The notes below the pieces were generated by a model that worked only from the letters and a program-made list of their open reading frames with translations, had not been told where the DNA came from and ran no database searches. DNA of 22,670 bases from CAIVAT01 sp964455285 (GTDB lineage Bacteria > Bacteroidota > Bacteroidia > Bacteroidales > FEN-979), in assembly GCA_964455285.1 (NCBI GenBank), contig CAYVVG010000062.1:1-22670 (forward strand), in the 5' to 3' direction. The number at the start of each line of letters is the position of its first letter. Positions within the stretch are counted from its first letter, which is position 1. Of the stretch, positions 15,160-22,670 are shown in pieces. The position numbers and the translations under genes are program-made.

Positions 15160-17435
15160 GATCTGCCCACCGGCTTCAGGATCACCAGCCGGGCCCCGTG
15201 CGGACGGGTTTTCATCTCAAAATGATCGCGAACCTGTCCCAGGTCGGTCTGGGTCCATGCGTCGCGCATCTCCCACCGGCCGGTCATCCCGAGGTCTTTC
15301 AGGGTCACCGGAACATACCCCGGTTTCTCCGATTTGTTGAAAAGACCCACCGCTTTGCTGCCATCCTCAAGATCACGGACCCACACTTCGTAATCATCGG
15401 TCTTTTTTACCCGGGAAGCCTGCTTTCCGAGGGGATCCTGGTTGACGGCGATCACTTCATCGTTGGTCAGCAGGTTCATCGTAAAGGCATCGAGCTGCTC
15501 CAGGTCGCACCCGATCAGCAGCGGCGAGGCCAGCAGGCTCCAGAGGGTGATGTGGGTGTACTGCTCTTCGGGAGTGAGGCGGGTGTAATGCAGCGACGGG
15601 CCCCAGCCCACCCAGCCGACCACCAGCATGTCGGGGTCGTTCCAGCGTCCGGGGGCCGAATGGGGCGAACATTTTCCCTGGCTGAAACCGATCGACGAGA
15701 GGCTTTCCCAGGTGTCTTCAATGTCGCCGGTGGTCCTCCAGGAGTTTCCGTCCACCTCGGCGCCCCAGGTCCACACCTCGCCCATGCCATACTGGCAAAG
15801 GCTGTAATGTATGTCACGGTTGGTTTTCCGCAGCGCGTGCTTCATCTCCCGGTAGGGTTTCTTCATCTGTTCAAGGGTGGGGTCGGGAGCGATCGCCGAA
15901 TAGGAGCACCAATCGTACTTGAGGTAGTCGATCCCCCAGGCGGCATAGGCCTGGGCATCTTTCGCCTCGAAGCCGTAACTTCCCTCATAACCGCCGCAGG
16001 TTTTGGTCCCCGGCGATGAATAGATGCCGATCTTCAGCCCCAGAGAATGGACGTAATTGCACAACGCCTTCATATCCGGGAATTTGTAATTGGTGAGGAT
16101 GTTCCCGTCGCGGTCGTGGGTGTCTTCCCATCCGTCGTCGATATTGATGTACGTCCATCCGTGATCGATCAATCCACTGTTCTTCATGGCGTCGGCCGAC
16201 TGCCTCACTTTTTTGTCGCTCACGCTCAGCCCCCAGCAGTTCCAGCTGTTCCATCCCATGGGCGGCGTCAGCGAGATCAGGTCGCCCACCACGATCTTCA
16301 GTTCACTGTCGGCATACCCGAGGGCGTTTTCCACCGTCAGCTTAACGCAGTATTCACCCCTCTTTTTCATCGAACCCGTGATCATGCCGGTGTTTTCATC
16401 CAGCGTCAGTCCTTCGGGGAGGTCGGCCGCCAGGTAACGCAGAGGAGGCCGTCCGGTGGCTGCCACCTTGAACTGCACAGGCGACCAGGGCCGCACCCCG
16501 AAAACCTTCGCCCCATTGATCCGGGGTCCGGCAGGGATGGCAGGCGTGAGGATCCTGGGGATGTCGGTTTGGGCTGTCACGGTTTTTTGGGTCAGCGCCT
16601 GGGTGAAGGTGACGGTCAGCACGGCCGGCACAGCCTGAGGCCTGGCGACCGAAACGGTCACCGGCTGTTTTTTCCCGGGTTCCAGGTCGACGGGGAGCCG
16701 CTCGTCGAAAACGACCACTTCGTTGTCGCACCGGGTACACCTGATCTCCAGTTCGCCCTTGAGGACTTCGGTCGAAGCGGTGTTGGTCACATAGAACTCC
16801 TTGGTGACCAAGGTGTCGCCGGAAAAACCGAAAGCGGTGGAGGCAAAATCGATCTGCAGCCGGTCGCCCAGTCCCGTGATGGCGGCTTCATGCGGTTTGC
16901 TGAACATGCCGCCGATCCCGCCCTGGTCGTAGCACCGCACGGCGATGAGGTTCTCTTTGTCCCATTGTATCCTCGGGTCGTTGAGCGCCAGGATATACCG
17001 CCTCTCCAGGTTCCATCTGCCCTGCTCTTTGATGAACCCGTCGCCCGGCGTCTGACCGGCGGCCACAGCGCGTCCGTTCTCCCCGATAAGCTGTCCGTTG
17101 AGGAAAACCTGGTCGCAGTCGTCGATCCTGCCCAGGCTGAGTCGCAGGCTGTCGGTTGCGCCGGCGCCGGTCTTCATCGGGCTGCGCAGAAGGACGGTGC
17201 TCCGGTACCAGGCAAAACCGTTGTATTTCTTAAAGCCCTGGTCTTCCCACACTATTTTCGGGTCGATGGTTCCCCAGGCGGCATCGTTGAACGACGGGGT
17301 CGCCCAGGAGAGGTCGTCGCCGGTCATGAATTTCCATCGACCGGCCAGCTGAACAGATTCAGTGTCGGGGTGACGGAGGCAGGAGAGGACCAGCAGGGTG
17401 CAGGTCAGCAGTGGGAGGAGGCTGATCTTTTTCAT
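15156..17435 (-). CDS. GH27 alpha-galactosidase-like lipoprotein
   Basis: A 759-residue protein with a lipoprotein signal (VLSC, Cys19), so probably attached to the outer membrane. Residues about 28-195 resemble the GH2-type sugar-binding jelly roll (LAGRWKF, WYRSTVLL, DQVFLNGQLIGEN). A beta-sandwich follows (200-300), then a putative Ig domain of the He_PIG kind (302-384, with LPEGLTLDENTGMITG). The GH27 barrel begins at LTPPMGWNSWNCWG (389-402). Family residues are visible: DDGW (433-436), nucleophile Asp508 in YLKYDWC, and the acid/base Asp571 in WRTTGDIED with Arg567. A beta-rich C-terminal domain ends the protein. It should remove terminal alpha-galactose (or alpha-N-acetylgalactosamine) from glycans. 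No SusC/SusD pair, sulfatase or regulator lies beside it. Its last four bases overlap the malic enzyme gene. Confidence 0.94.
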   Translation of the reverse strand: MKKISLLPLLTCTLLVLSCLRHPDTESVQLAGRWKFMTGDDLSWATPSFNDAAWGTIDPKIVWEDQGFKKYNGFAWYRSTVLLRSPMKTGAGATDSLRLSLGRIDDCDQVFLNGQLIGENGRAVAAGQTPGDGFIKEQGRWNLERRYILALNDPRIQWDKENLIAVRCYDQGGIGGMFSKPHEAAITGLGDRLQIDFASTAFGFSGDTLVTKEFYVTNTASTEVLKGELEIRCTRCDNEVVVFDERLPVDLEPGKKQPVTVSVARPQAVPAVLTVTFTQALTQKTVTAQTDIPRILTPAIPAGPRINGAKVFGVRPWSPVQFKVAATGRPPLRYLAADLPEGLTLDENTGMITGSMKKRGEYCVKLTVENALGYADSELKIVVGDLISLTPPMGWNSWNCWGLSVSDKKVRQSADAMKNSGLIDHGWTYINIDDGWEDTHDRDGNILTNYKFPDMKALCNYVHSLGLKIGIYSSPGTKTCGGYEGSYGFEAKDAQAYAAWGIDYLKYDWCSYSAIAPDPTLEQMKKPYREMKHALRKTNRDIHYSLCQYGMGEVWTWGAEVDGNSWRTTGDIEDTWESLSSIGFSQGKCSPHSAPGRWNDPDMLVVGWVGWGPSLHYTRLTPEEQYTHITLWSLLASPLLIGCDLEQLDAFTMNLLTNDEVIAVNQDPLGKQASRVKKTDDYEVWVRDLEDGSKAVGLFNKSEKPGYVPVTLKDLGMTGRWEMRDAWTQTDLGQVRDHFEMKTRPHGARLVILKPVGRS

Positions 17436-17516
17436 GGGGCCGGGATTGAACGACCATGCAAGATAAACATTATTTTTTCAAACCCGGAGTGGTTTGGGGA
17501 AAAAGATCGAAGGTAT

Positions 17517-20500
17517 CTACCTCGCCACCGTCACCTTGATGACCATCCGTCCCTCCCCGTTTGACACCTGCAGGAAATAACTCCCCGCCGGGAGGTTCCT
17601 GACATCGATCTTCTCGGTGGTGCTGACGTTCACAACGAGCCCGGTGCGACGGAAGACGGCAGAACCGGAGTTGTTCAGCAGGTTGAGATCAAGACGTTGA
17701 GGTTCTGCCGCAGTGATCTCCAGCGTGAAGAGGCCGTCGCCGGGATTGGGGTAAACCTGTACCTTCACTCCCTCCAATTCCGCGATACCGCTGCAATCCT
17801 TGAAGGTGATGGTGACGGCATCCTGGCCGGTGCATCCGTTCTGGTCGGTCACCTGCACGGTGATCTGCTGCGAATGGATGCCGATACCGGCAGAATCGAC
17901 GGTGATTGACGGCGTGGTCTTGTTCGACGGTTGCCAGAGGTACGAGGAAGCGCCGGCGTAAGTGGCGTCGAACACCACGTGAGTTCCGGCGCAGACGATC
18001 GTGTCTTTCCCGATGTTCACCAGGGGCAGGGCATGGGTCGTGAGCACGAGGCTGTCGGAGGCGACCGGGCAGGCCATCGATCCGACGGCGTCGAGCCAAA
18101 GGGTAACAGATCCATTGGCAATGTCCTGCGGACCGGGGGTGTAGGTGGCGGTCAGGAGCGCCTGGTTGTCGAAGGTGCCGTCGCCTTTGGTGCCCCAGTA
18201 AAGGTTGTTGTACGCGGTGGCGTTGGCATCGATCAGCGTTTTTGCTGCACCCTGGCATACGTGCCCGTCGGGACCCGCACTGGCCGTGGGGGCCGTGTAG
18301 ATCATCAGCATCATGCTGTTCGTATCGGTGCCGAACTGCCCGTAGGCGGTCAGTTTCAGCCACACCATCCCGTCGTTGATGTCCTGGGAGCTCGGCGTGT
18401 AAACAGGGTCGAGGATGACCGGGCTGCTGAAAAACCCGCTACCGGTGGTGGTCCACCGCAGCGAATCGTAACTGTCGGCCATGCCGTAAAGCTGGTAACT
18501 GGTGCCCGCACATACATCGGCGTCGCCGCCTGCGCTGGCAGTGGTGAGGTACTGGGGCGGGAATACGATGAAATCGGTCCACGCGGCATCCTGGCCCATG
18601 GTAATGTTGGCGTTCTTCTCATACACCCATTTGAAGGTATGCGGACCGGCCGTGACGGGGAAGGAGTTGTACCGGAAAGTGGTATCGACATTGTTCGACC
18701 ACATGCCCACCATAGCGTCGTCGATATAGAATTTCAGCGCATCGCGCAACGGCTGGCTCGACACCCGGCGGAAGAACGAGATGCTGTCGTCCATCGAAAC
18801 ATTGTAATCGATGAAGAAGCCTGTGGCCTGATCGTCGGTGATCACGCCCGACCGGGCGGCATAAAGCTTTTCGTATTTAATGTTCGGATCGATGGTCCAG
18901 GGTTTGGTGGCGTCGGTGAATTGCCAGGGGAACTTGCTGAAGTCGCCGGTTTCCCAATCTTCCACGATCAGGCCGATCTTGACGTTGAAGGTCTTTTCCG
19001 TGGCCCGGTACCTGGATACGGCCACGTTGTGAAGCGGTGCAGCCGATCCAATGGCGGCGCCGGCGTTCACTTTTACCGGGAACGAAGCCTGGACTGTCTC
19101 GCCAGCATGCAGCGTTCCGATGACAAAGGCGGGGGTAAGAACCGTGAGGTAGGGGTTGAGCGACGCGATGGAACTGACCACCTCCTCGGCATCCCAGATG
19201 CCGTTGTTTTTAGTGGTGATGAGCAACGTGGCCTCTTCGCCCGGATCGAGGCGCCCGTTGTTGTTCCCGCCCGGCAATACGTCGTTGACGGAAAGCGACA
19301 GGATGCTCACGTCGGGGGCGTGGGCGATGAGCTGGAAGGTGCTGAAGGTCACGCTGTCCTGGGAATCTACGGCTTTCACGGTGAAGATCACCGCTTCGTT
19401 GTTCGGGATGGAGTCACTGACGGTAAATTTAAATCCGTCGGCAATGAACTTGGTCTGGTCGATGTCGAAGTGGCCGTAGGTTTCCGTCGAATCGAGGATC
19501 GTGATGTAAGGATGGTCGCACGTGAGGGTGACCTCCACCTCTTCGGCTTCGGCGTTCCCCGTGTTCTTCATCTTCAGCCCGAGCAGTTCCGTCTCGCCAT
19601 AATCCATCACGGTGTTCCCGTTGCCGAAGGTGGTGTCGTTGAGCACATGGTCGGTGTATTCGATGGCCGCCTGCGGGATGAGGATCTCGATGGGAGAGAC
19701 GTAGGTGAGGCAGTGTCCCGACCGGGTGTCGGTCCAGCAGGGAAAGGTCTTGCCGCCGTAAGCATCGATGGCGAGGTAATCGCCCATGTATTTGGAGGCC
19801 ATGTTGGGGATCGGGGAGGGAGTGAAGGCAACATCACTGACCTTGAGATCGGTAAAGGTATTTCCGCCGTCGGTGGAATAGGCCATCCAGGCCTCGGCTT
19901 CGGAGGAGGCACAGTTGCGGTTGTCGTAAAAGACGATGCTGACCTGTCCGTTGGCCTGGTCGCAGGTGATCCAGGGAAGGTAGTGCTGTTTGCCCGCGGT
20001 GGAGTCGGAATTGATACGCTTGGCCGCCGACCAGGTGGCTCCCTTGTCGGTCGATTTGATCATGTAAACCGAACTCCCCGTACCGGTGTTGATGCCGGGG
20101 ACCCCGATGTTGGTCCATACAATGTAGATGGTGCCGCGGTAAGGGCTGTTGCTCAGATCCACGGCCATGGAGGGAAAAGAGTTTACCCGCATGTTCTGGG
20201 TGACGCCGGTGGTCCGGATGCCCTTGGTATTGTTGATCGCACGGAATGCGGTTCCCCAGGTGTTGCCTCCGTCGAGCGACTTGTTGAACCCGATCGCCTT
20301 TTCGTCGCCGGGCCAGTTGTCGTAAACCGACCAGGCAGCGTACACTTCACCGTCGGGTCCGCATTTGAAGTTGATGCCCTGGTTGTGGCTTCCGGCAGCC
20401 GTGGCCGAGCTGATGTTCACCGGGGAGGACCAGGCTGCACCCCCGTTGACCGACCTGGAAACACTGATGTTGTTGCTCACCATCCAGCCGTCGTAAAGGT

Positions 20501-21161
20501 ACCCCTTGTAAGGGCTGGTGGGGCTTATATCTACCCATAGATGGTTCTTGTCGAGCATGTTGAACATCGATCCGTTAGCCACCTTCGACACGGTCCAGGA
20601 CTGCCCCTGGTTGTCGGAATAGGAGACACTCTGCCCGTAGGCATTGTCGATGTAGCCGATGAACCACCGGCCGTTGAGGTCGATCACGGCGGCCGGGTCG
20701 CCCGAATTGGAGCCGCCGGCCCCTTCGACAGTCCCCGCCCAGGTTTCGCCGGCATCGAACGAGTGCAGGGCGTCGGCTCCCTTCACCGAACCCGTGCTTG
20801 GCTGCGGCGTGGAGTTGTTCGAATTCAGCAGCATCATCCCGTCGTTGGGGTTGACCACGATCGAATTCTCGCTCTGGGTGGAGTTCGAGGGCTCGGTCGT
20901 CACCAGGACATCCGGAGAATCGACTACCCTTACACCCCGAAGCAGGACTTTGCTCCCGGTGTAACGGGCCGGCGGGATGGGAGCGACCGGTTCGACAGGG
21001 ACGAGGCCGGCTTGGGCGCATTGCCGCCAGTAAAGCATGTTGTCGATCCGGGTATCAACCTTGTAATCGGGAGGAAATACGGGAGTATTGTCCTGTGCTA
21101 AGATCGTGCCGGAAGCTAAAAGCAGCATCCCGGCCATCAGGGTCCGAGTAGATTTTCTCAT
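17517..21161 (-). CDS. Secreted Asp-box (BNR) protein with PKD-like modules and T9SS sorting domain
   Basis: 1214 residues, start at 21161 with a good signal peptide (MRKSTRTLMAGMLLLASG, cleavage after Ala22). Residues about 85-490 form a sialidase-like beta-propeller with six Asp boxes (S-x-D-x-G-x-T-W): near 134, 181, 237, 295, 370 and 429. The sialidase FRIP motif and the arginine triad are not evident to me, so exo-sialidase activity should not be assumed. Then come two NEW3-like beta domains (500-620, 615-725), a MAM- or anchor-like domain opening with EDWETGDFSKFPW (733-870), and three PKD-like modules (874-1045, 1046-1121). The C-terminus (from VQVYPNPGDGLFTLEI) is a T9SS type A sorting domain ending in LPAGSYFLQVSNGEGRMVIK. 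It is expected to be exported by T9SS and placed on the surface or released. The GH27 gene follows after 81 bases on the same strand. Confidence 0.9.
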   Translation of the reverse strand: MRKSTRTLMAGMLLLASGTILAQDNTPVFPPDYKVDTRIDNMLYWRQCAQAGLVPVEPVAPIPPARYTGSKVLLRGVRVVDSPDVLVTTEPSNSTQSENSIVVNPNDGMMLLNSNNSTPQPSTGSVKGADALHSFDAGETWAGTVEGAGGSNSGDPAAVIDLNGRWFIGYIDNAYGQSVSYSDNQGQSWTVSKVANGSMFNMLDKNHLWVDISPTSPYKGYLYDGWMVSNNISVSRSVNGGAAWSSPVNISSATAAGSHNQGINFKCGPDGEVYAAWSVYDNWPGDEKAIGFNKSLDGGNTWGTAFRAINNTKGIRTTGVTQNMRVNSFPSMAVDLSNSPYRGTIYIVWTNIGVPGINTGTGSSVYMIKSTDKGATWSAAKRINSDSTAGKQHYLPWITCDQANGQVSIVFYDNRNCASSEAEAWMAYSTDGGNTFTDLKVSDVAFTPSPIPNMASKYMGDYLAIDAYGGKTFPCWTDTRSGHCLTYVSPIEILIPQAAIEYTDHVLNDTTFGNGNTVMDYGETELLGLKMKNTGNAEAEEVEVTLTCDHPYITILDSTETYGHFDIDQTKFIADGFKFTVSDSIPNNEAVIFTVKAVDSQDSVTFSTFQLIAHAPDVSILSLSVNDVLPGGNNNGRLDPGEEATLLITTKNNGIWDAEEVVSSIASLNPYLTVLTPAFVIGTLHAGETVQASFPVKVNAGAAIGSAAPLHNVAVSRYRATEKTFNVKIGLIVEDWETGDFSKFPWQFTDATKPWTIDPNIKYEKLYAARSGVITDDQATGFFIDYNVSMDDSISFFRRVSSQPLRDALKFYIDDAMVGMWSNNVDTTFRYNSFPVTAGPHTFKWVYEKNANITMGQDAAWTDFIVFPPQYLTTASAGGDADVCAGTSYQLYGMADSYDSLRWTTTGSGFFSSPVILDPVYTPSSQDINDGMVWLKLTAYGQFGTDTNSMMLMIYTAPTASAGPDGHVCQGAAKTLIDANATAYNNLYWGTKGDGTFDNQALLTATYTPGPQDIANGSVTLWLDAVGSMACPVASDSLVLTTHALPLVNIGKDTIVCAGTHVVFDATYAGASSYLWQPSNKTTPSITVDSAGIGIHSQQITVQVTDQNGCTGQDAVTITFKDCSGIAELEGVKVQVYPNPGDGLFTLEITAAEPQRLDLNLLNNSGSAVFRRTGLVVNVSTTEKIDVRNLPAGSYFLQVSNGEGRMVIKVTVAR

Positions 21162-21194
21162 GTAAAAAAGTTTGAGTTACAGGGATATATGGTG

Positions 21195-21202
21195 CAAAGA
21201 TA
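21195..21202 (-). promoter_or_regulatory. -7 box for the Asp-box protein gene
   Basis: Read on the minus strand the bases are TATCTTTG, an exact match to TAnnTTTG, followed by CACC, and lie 34 bases before the start codon in the 49-base gap after the DUF4159 gene. No TTG is seen at the -33 distance. Confidence 0.5.
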
Positions 21203-21210
21203 TAGAAAAA

Positions 21211-21876
21211 TCATTGTTTCGACGTGAACACGTATTGCAGGATGTTGGCGCCCATCTGCAACGCTTTCTGGCGGGTAGCGTCGGAATCGCCGTGAACGGC
21301 GGGATCTTCCCACCCGTCGCCCAGGTCGCATTCGTAGGTGTAAAAAACCACCAGCCGGTTTTCATAGATCAGCCCGAAACCCTGGGGCGGTTTGCCGTCG
21401 TGCTCGTGGATCTTGGGCAGCCCGCTGCGGAAGTCGTATTTCTGGTGGTAAATGGCATGATCGAAGGGAAGTTCGACCAGTTCGAGCTCGGGGAAGATGC
21501 GTTTGAGCTGGGGGCGGATGTACTTATCCAGCCCGTAATTGTCGTCGATATGCAGGAACCCGCCGGCCATGAGGTAATTGCGCAGGTTTTGCACCTCCTG
21601 GTCGGAGAAGACTACATTGCCATGGCCTGTCATATGAACGAAAGGGTAATTCATCATCTCCGGGCTGCCGGCATCCACGGTGGCAATCTCCTCGCTGATG
21701 TTGGCCGGGAGATTCCGGTTGGCGAAACGGACCAGGTTGGGCAGCGAGGTGGGATTGGCATACCAGTCGCCGCCGCCGGAATATTTCAGCAGCGCGATCT
21801 GGAAGGAGGGCGGTGCGAAGGAGGTGATGGCCAGCCAGGCGGCGACAAGTGCCGGCAGGACGAGCAATCGGTTCAT
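21211..21876 (-). CDS. DUF4159 domain protein, exported
   Basis: About 221 residues. The start is placed at the ATG at 21876, which opens with a signal peptide (MNRLLVLPALVAAWLAITSF); the ATG six codons upstream (21894) would add a charged lead that makes less sense. The mature part matches what I know of DUF4159: KYSGGGDWYANP near the start, then LVRFAN, then FVHMTGHGNVVFSD and LRNYLMAGGFLHIDDNYG, with GFGLIYENRLVVFYTYECDLGDGWED near the end. The domain is often found fused to, or next to, exported regulator or MoxR/Bat-type genes, and is compared with glutamine amidotransferase-like folds, but its role is unknown. Here the neighbours are the DNA glycosylase gene upstream and the Asp-box gene downstream, so no functional hint comes from context. 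Confidence 0.88.
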   Translation of the reverse strand: MNRLLVLPALVAAWLAITSFAPPSFQIALLKYSGGGDWYANPTSLPNLVRFANRNLPANISEEIATVDAGSPEMMNYPFVHMTGHGNVVFSDQEVQNLRNYLMAGGFLHIDDNYGLDKYIRPQLKRIFPELELVELPFDHAIYHQKYDFRSGLPKIHEHDGKPPQGFGLIYENRLVVFYTYECDLGDGWEDPAVHGDSDATRQKALQMGANILQYVFTSKQ

Positions 21877-21917
21877 TCCATGGACCTTTGGCATGAGGCG
21901 GATCGGGATCGTTTGCG

Positions 21918-21925
21918 CAAAAGTA
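21918..21925 (-). promoter_or_regulatory. -7 box for the DUF4159 gene
   Basis: Read on the minus strand the bases are TACTTTTG, a full match to TAnnTTTG, followed by CGC. It lies 42 bases before the start codon in the 84-base gap after the DNA glycosylase gene. No TTG at -33 was found. Confidence 0.45.
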
Positions 21926-21960
21926 CCGAATTTTCAGATGCGTGGCCGGGAAGGATCCGC

Positions 21961-22554
21961 TTAAATTCCCTCCAGGATGAACCGGTAGGGGAGCAGGGCG
22001 TCGGTGCCGGCATAGGCCACTCCGATCCGGGCCGACACCTTCACCCGGGAGAGGTCCGGCGGCCGCGGGTTTTCCTCGATCCATATCGCGGGGCCTTCTC
22101 GGGCAGGATCGACCAGGTCGAGTCCGGTGTGTGAATAATGGATCCCGAGAAGCCGGGCCACATTCCCGGGTCCCGTTCCCGCTTTCGGGGCGATCCGGTC
22201 CTTGCCGGTCCGGGCCCGCATCTCCTTTTCGCCATCCACGGGACGGATGCCCCGGATGAGCACGGCGTCGGGGATATCCCTGGCGTTGGTCACCACATTG
22301 AAGAGCGAATGGATGCCGTAACACAGGTACACGTAGGCCGTTCCCCCTTCGGCATACATTACTTCGGTGCGCTGCGTGCGCCGTCCGCCGAAGGCATGCG
22401 AGGCACGGTCGGTCACCCCGGCATAGGCTTCCGTTTCGCAGATGACGCCGGAAGTGACCACGCCTCCGATCCGGGTGACAAGCACTTTGCCCAACAGTTC
22501 GCGGGCAATCGCTACGACGTCGGGGCGGGTGTAAAAGGAGCGGGGAAGAACCAT
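21961..22554 (-). CDS. Alkyladenine (3-methyladenine) DNA glycosylase, AAG/MPG family
   Basis: Removes alkylated or deaminated purines such as 3-methyladenine or hypoxanthine and so starts base excision repair. The 197 residues from ATG 22554 fit this family. The motifs are visible: ICETEAYAG (38-46) with catalytic Glu42 and the intercalating-pocket Tyr44, ASHAFGGRRTQRTEVM (51-66) with His53, TAYVYLCYGIHSLFNVV (72-88), AVLIRGIRP and GPGNVARLLGI, as in human AAG. The frame continues upstream to 22623 only through the heptamer and GC-rich repeats, giving a meaningless N-terminus, so the later ATG is used. The promoter is not visible; the repeat region lies directly upstream. Confidence 0.93.
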   Translation of the reverse strand: MVLPRSFYTRPDVVAIARELLGKVLVTRIGGVVTSGVICETEAYAGVTDRASHAFGGRRTQRTEVMYAEGGTAYVYLCYGIHSLFNVVTNARDIPDAVLIRGIRPVDGEKEMRARTGKDRIAPKAGTGPGNVARLLGIHYSHTGLDLVDPAREGPAIWIEENPRPPDLSRVKVSARIGVAYAGTDALLPYRFILEGI

Positions 22555-22557
22555 TCT

Positions 22558-22592
22558 GATTGACGATTGACGATTGACGATTGACGATTGAC
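22558..22592. repeat. Five tandem GATTGAC heptamers
   Basis: Five perfect copies of the 7-base unit GATTGAC in a row, starting 3 bases before the glycosylase start codon (reading on the minus strand, GTCAATC). Because 7 is not a multiple of 3 the array would shift frame if translated. It joins directly to the GC-rich repeat that follows. Confidence 0.95.
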
Positions 22593-22670
22593 CCCACCCC
22601 GGCCTTCGGCCACCCCTCCCCAAACAGGGAGGGGCATCAGCACCCCACCCCGGCCTTCGGCCACCCCTCC
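22591..22670. repeat. GC-rich intergenic direct repeat with internal palindromes (runs off the window)
   Basis: A 29-base unit at 22591-22619 is repeated at 22642-22670 (51-base period), and the second copy is cut by the window end. Each copy carries GGCC-TTC-GGCC. Between the copies an 8-bp inverted repeat (22613-22620 with 22627-22634, CCCCTCCC/GGGAGGGG) has a 6-base loop. It looks like a dispersed non-coding intergenic repeat element rather than a gene. Confidence 0.85.

Noticed and set aside
17459..17466. CAAGATAA as a minus-strand -7 box for the GH27 gene
   Set aside because: Read on the minus strand it is TTATCTTG, two changes from TAnnTTTG, with no proper -33 element; too weak to report.
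17479..17490. Small inverted repeat (CAAACC/GGTTTG) in the gap between the Asp-box gene and the GH27 gene
   Set aside because: On the minus strand the hairpin is followed by A residues, not T, so it does not read as a terminator for the Asp-box gene.
16047..17564. 505-codon open frame on the plus strand
   Set aside because: Antisense to the GH27 gene, whose catalytic residues are intact on the minus strand.
17931..20540. 869-codon open frame on the plus strand
   Set aside because: It lies fully antisense to the Asp-box protein gene. Its protein is rich in Gly, His, Arg, Val and Asp with no domain or signal, which is typical of the mirror frame of a GC-rich gene, while the minus frame has a signal peptide, Asp boxes and a T9SS tail.
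22558..22670. CRISPR array
   Set aside because: The heptamers are directly adjacent without spacers, and the 29-base unit occurs only twice in view with no cas genes and a short palindromic intervening part; this fits an intergenic repeat better.

Overview
The window looks like chromosomal DNA of a Bacteroidota bacterium (a Bacteroidales-like or related, fairly GC-rich member; exact genus not resolvable by eye). The evidence is two large secreted proteins ending in type IX secretion (T9SS) sorting domains, a gene resembling the BT_3928 family next to tpiA, promoter elements of the Bacteroidota type (TAnnTTTG at -7), and the near absence of Shine-Dalgarno sequences.

Layout. Positions 1-2839 (+) hold the 3' part of a giant cell-surface adhesin-like gene whose start lies outside the window, closed by a strong hairpin terminator. 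Positions 3036-11408 (+) are a tight cluster: a BT_3928-like DoxX/MauE membrane protein with a thioredoxin-like tail, a lone DppB-type ABC permease, triosephosphate isomerase (tpiA), ribosomal protein L11 methyltransferase (prmA) and, overlapping prmA by an ATGA junction, an exported protein of about 1501 residues that I cannot assign. plsY (phospholipid synthesis) and dnaN (DNA polymerase sliding clamp, with its own promoter) follow and stop at a bidirectional terminator that also serves a small cold-shock protein gene on the minus strand. A divergent AT-rich spacer leads to a malic enzyme gene (+).

From 15156 to 22554 every gene is on the minus strand: a GH27 alpha-galactosidase-like lipoprotein whose stop overlaps the malic enzyme stop, a 1214-residue Asp-box (BNR) protein with a T9SS tail, a DUF4159 protein and an alkyladenine DNA glycosylase. 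The window ends in five tandem GATTGAC heptamers followed by a GC-rich intergenic repeat present at least twice.

Most of this is core metabolism and housekeeping (glycolysis, lipid, replication, translation, repair, C4 metabolism) mixed with secreted surface and polysaccharide-related proteins. There are no tRNA, rRNA, CRISPR, phage or transposase genes that I can see. No gap between genes exceeds about 200 bases. I see no clear new multi-gene system. The best candidates for unexplained biology are the 1501-residue exported protein, the intergenic repeat and the AT hairpin between the cold-shock and malic enzyme genes.
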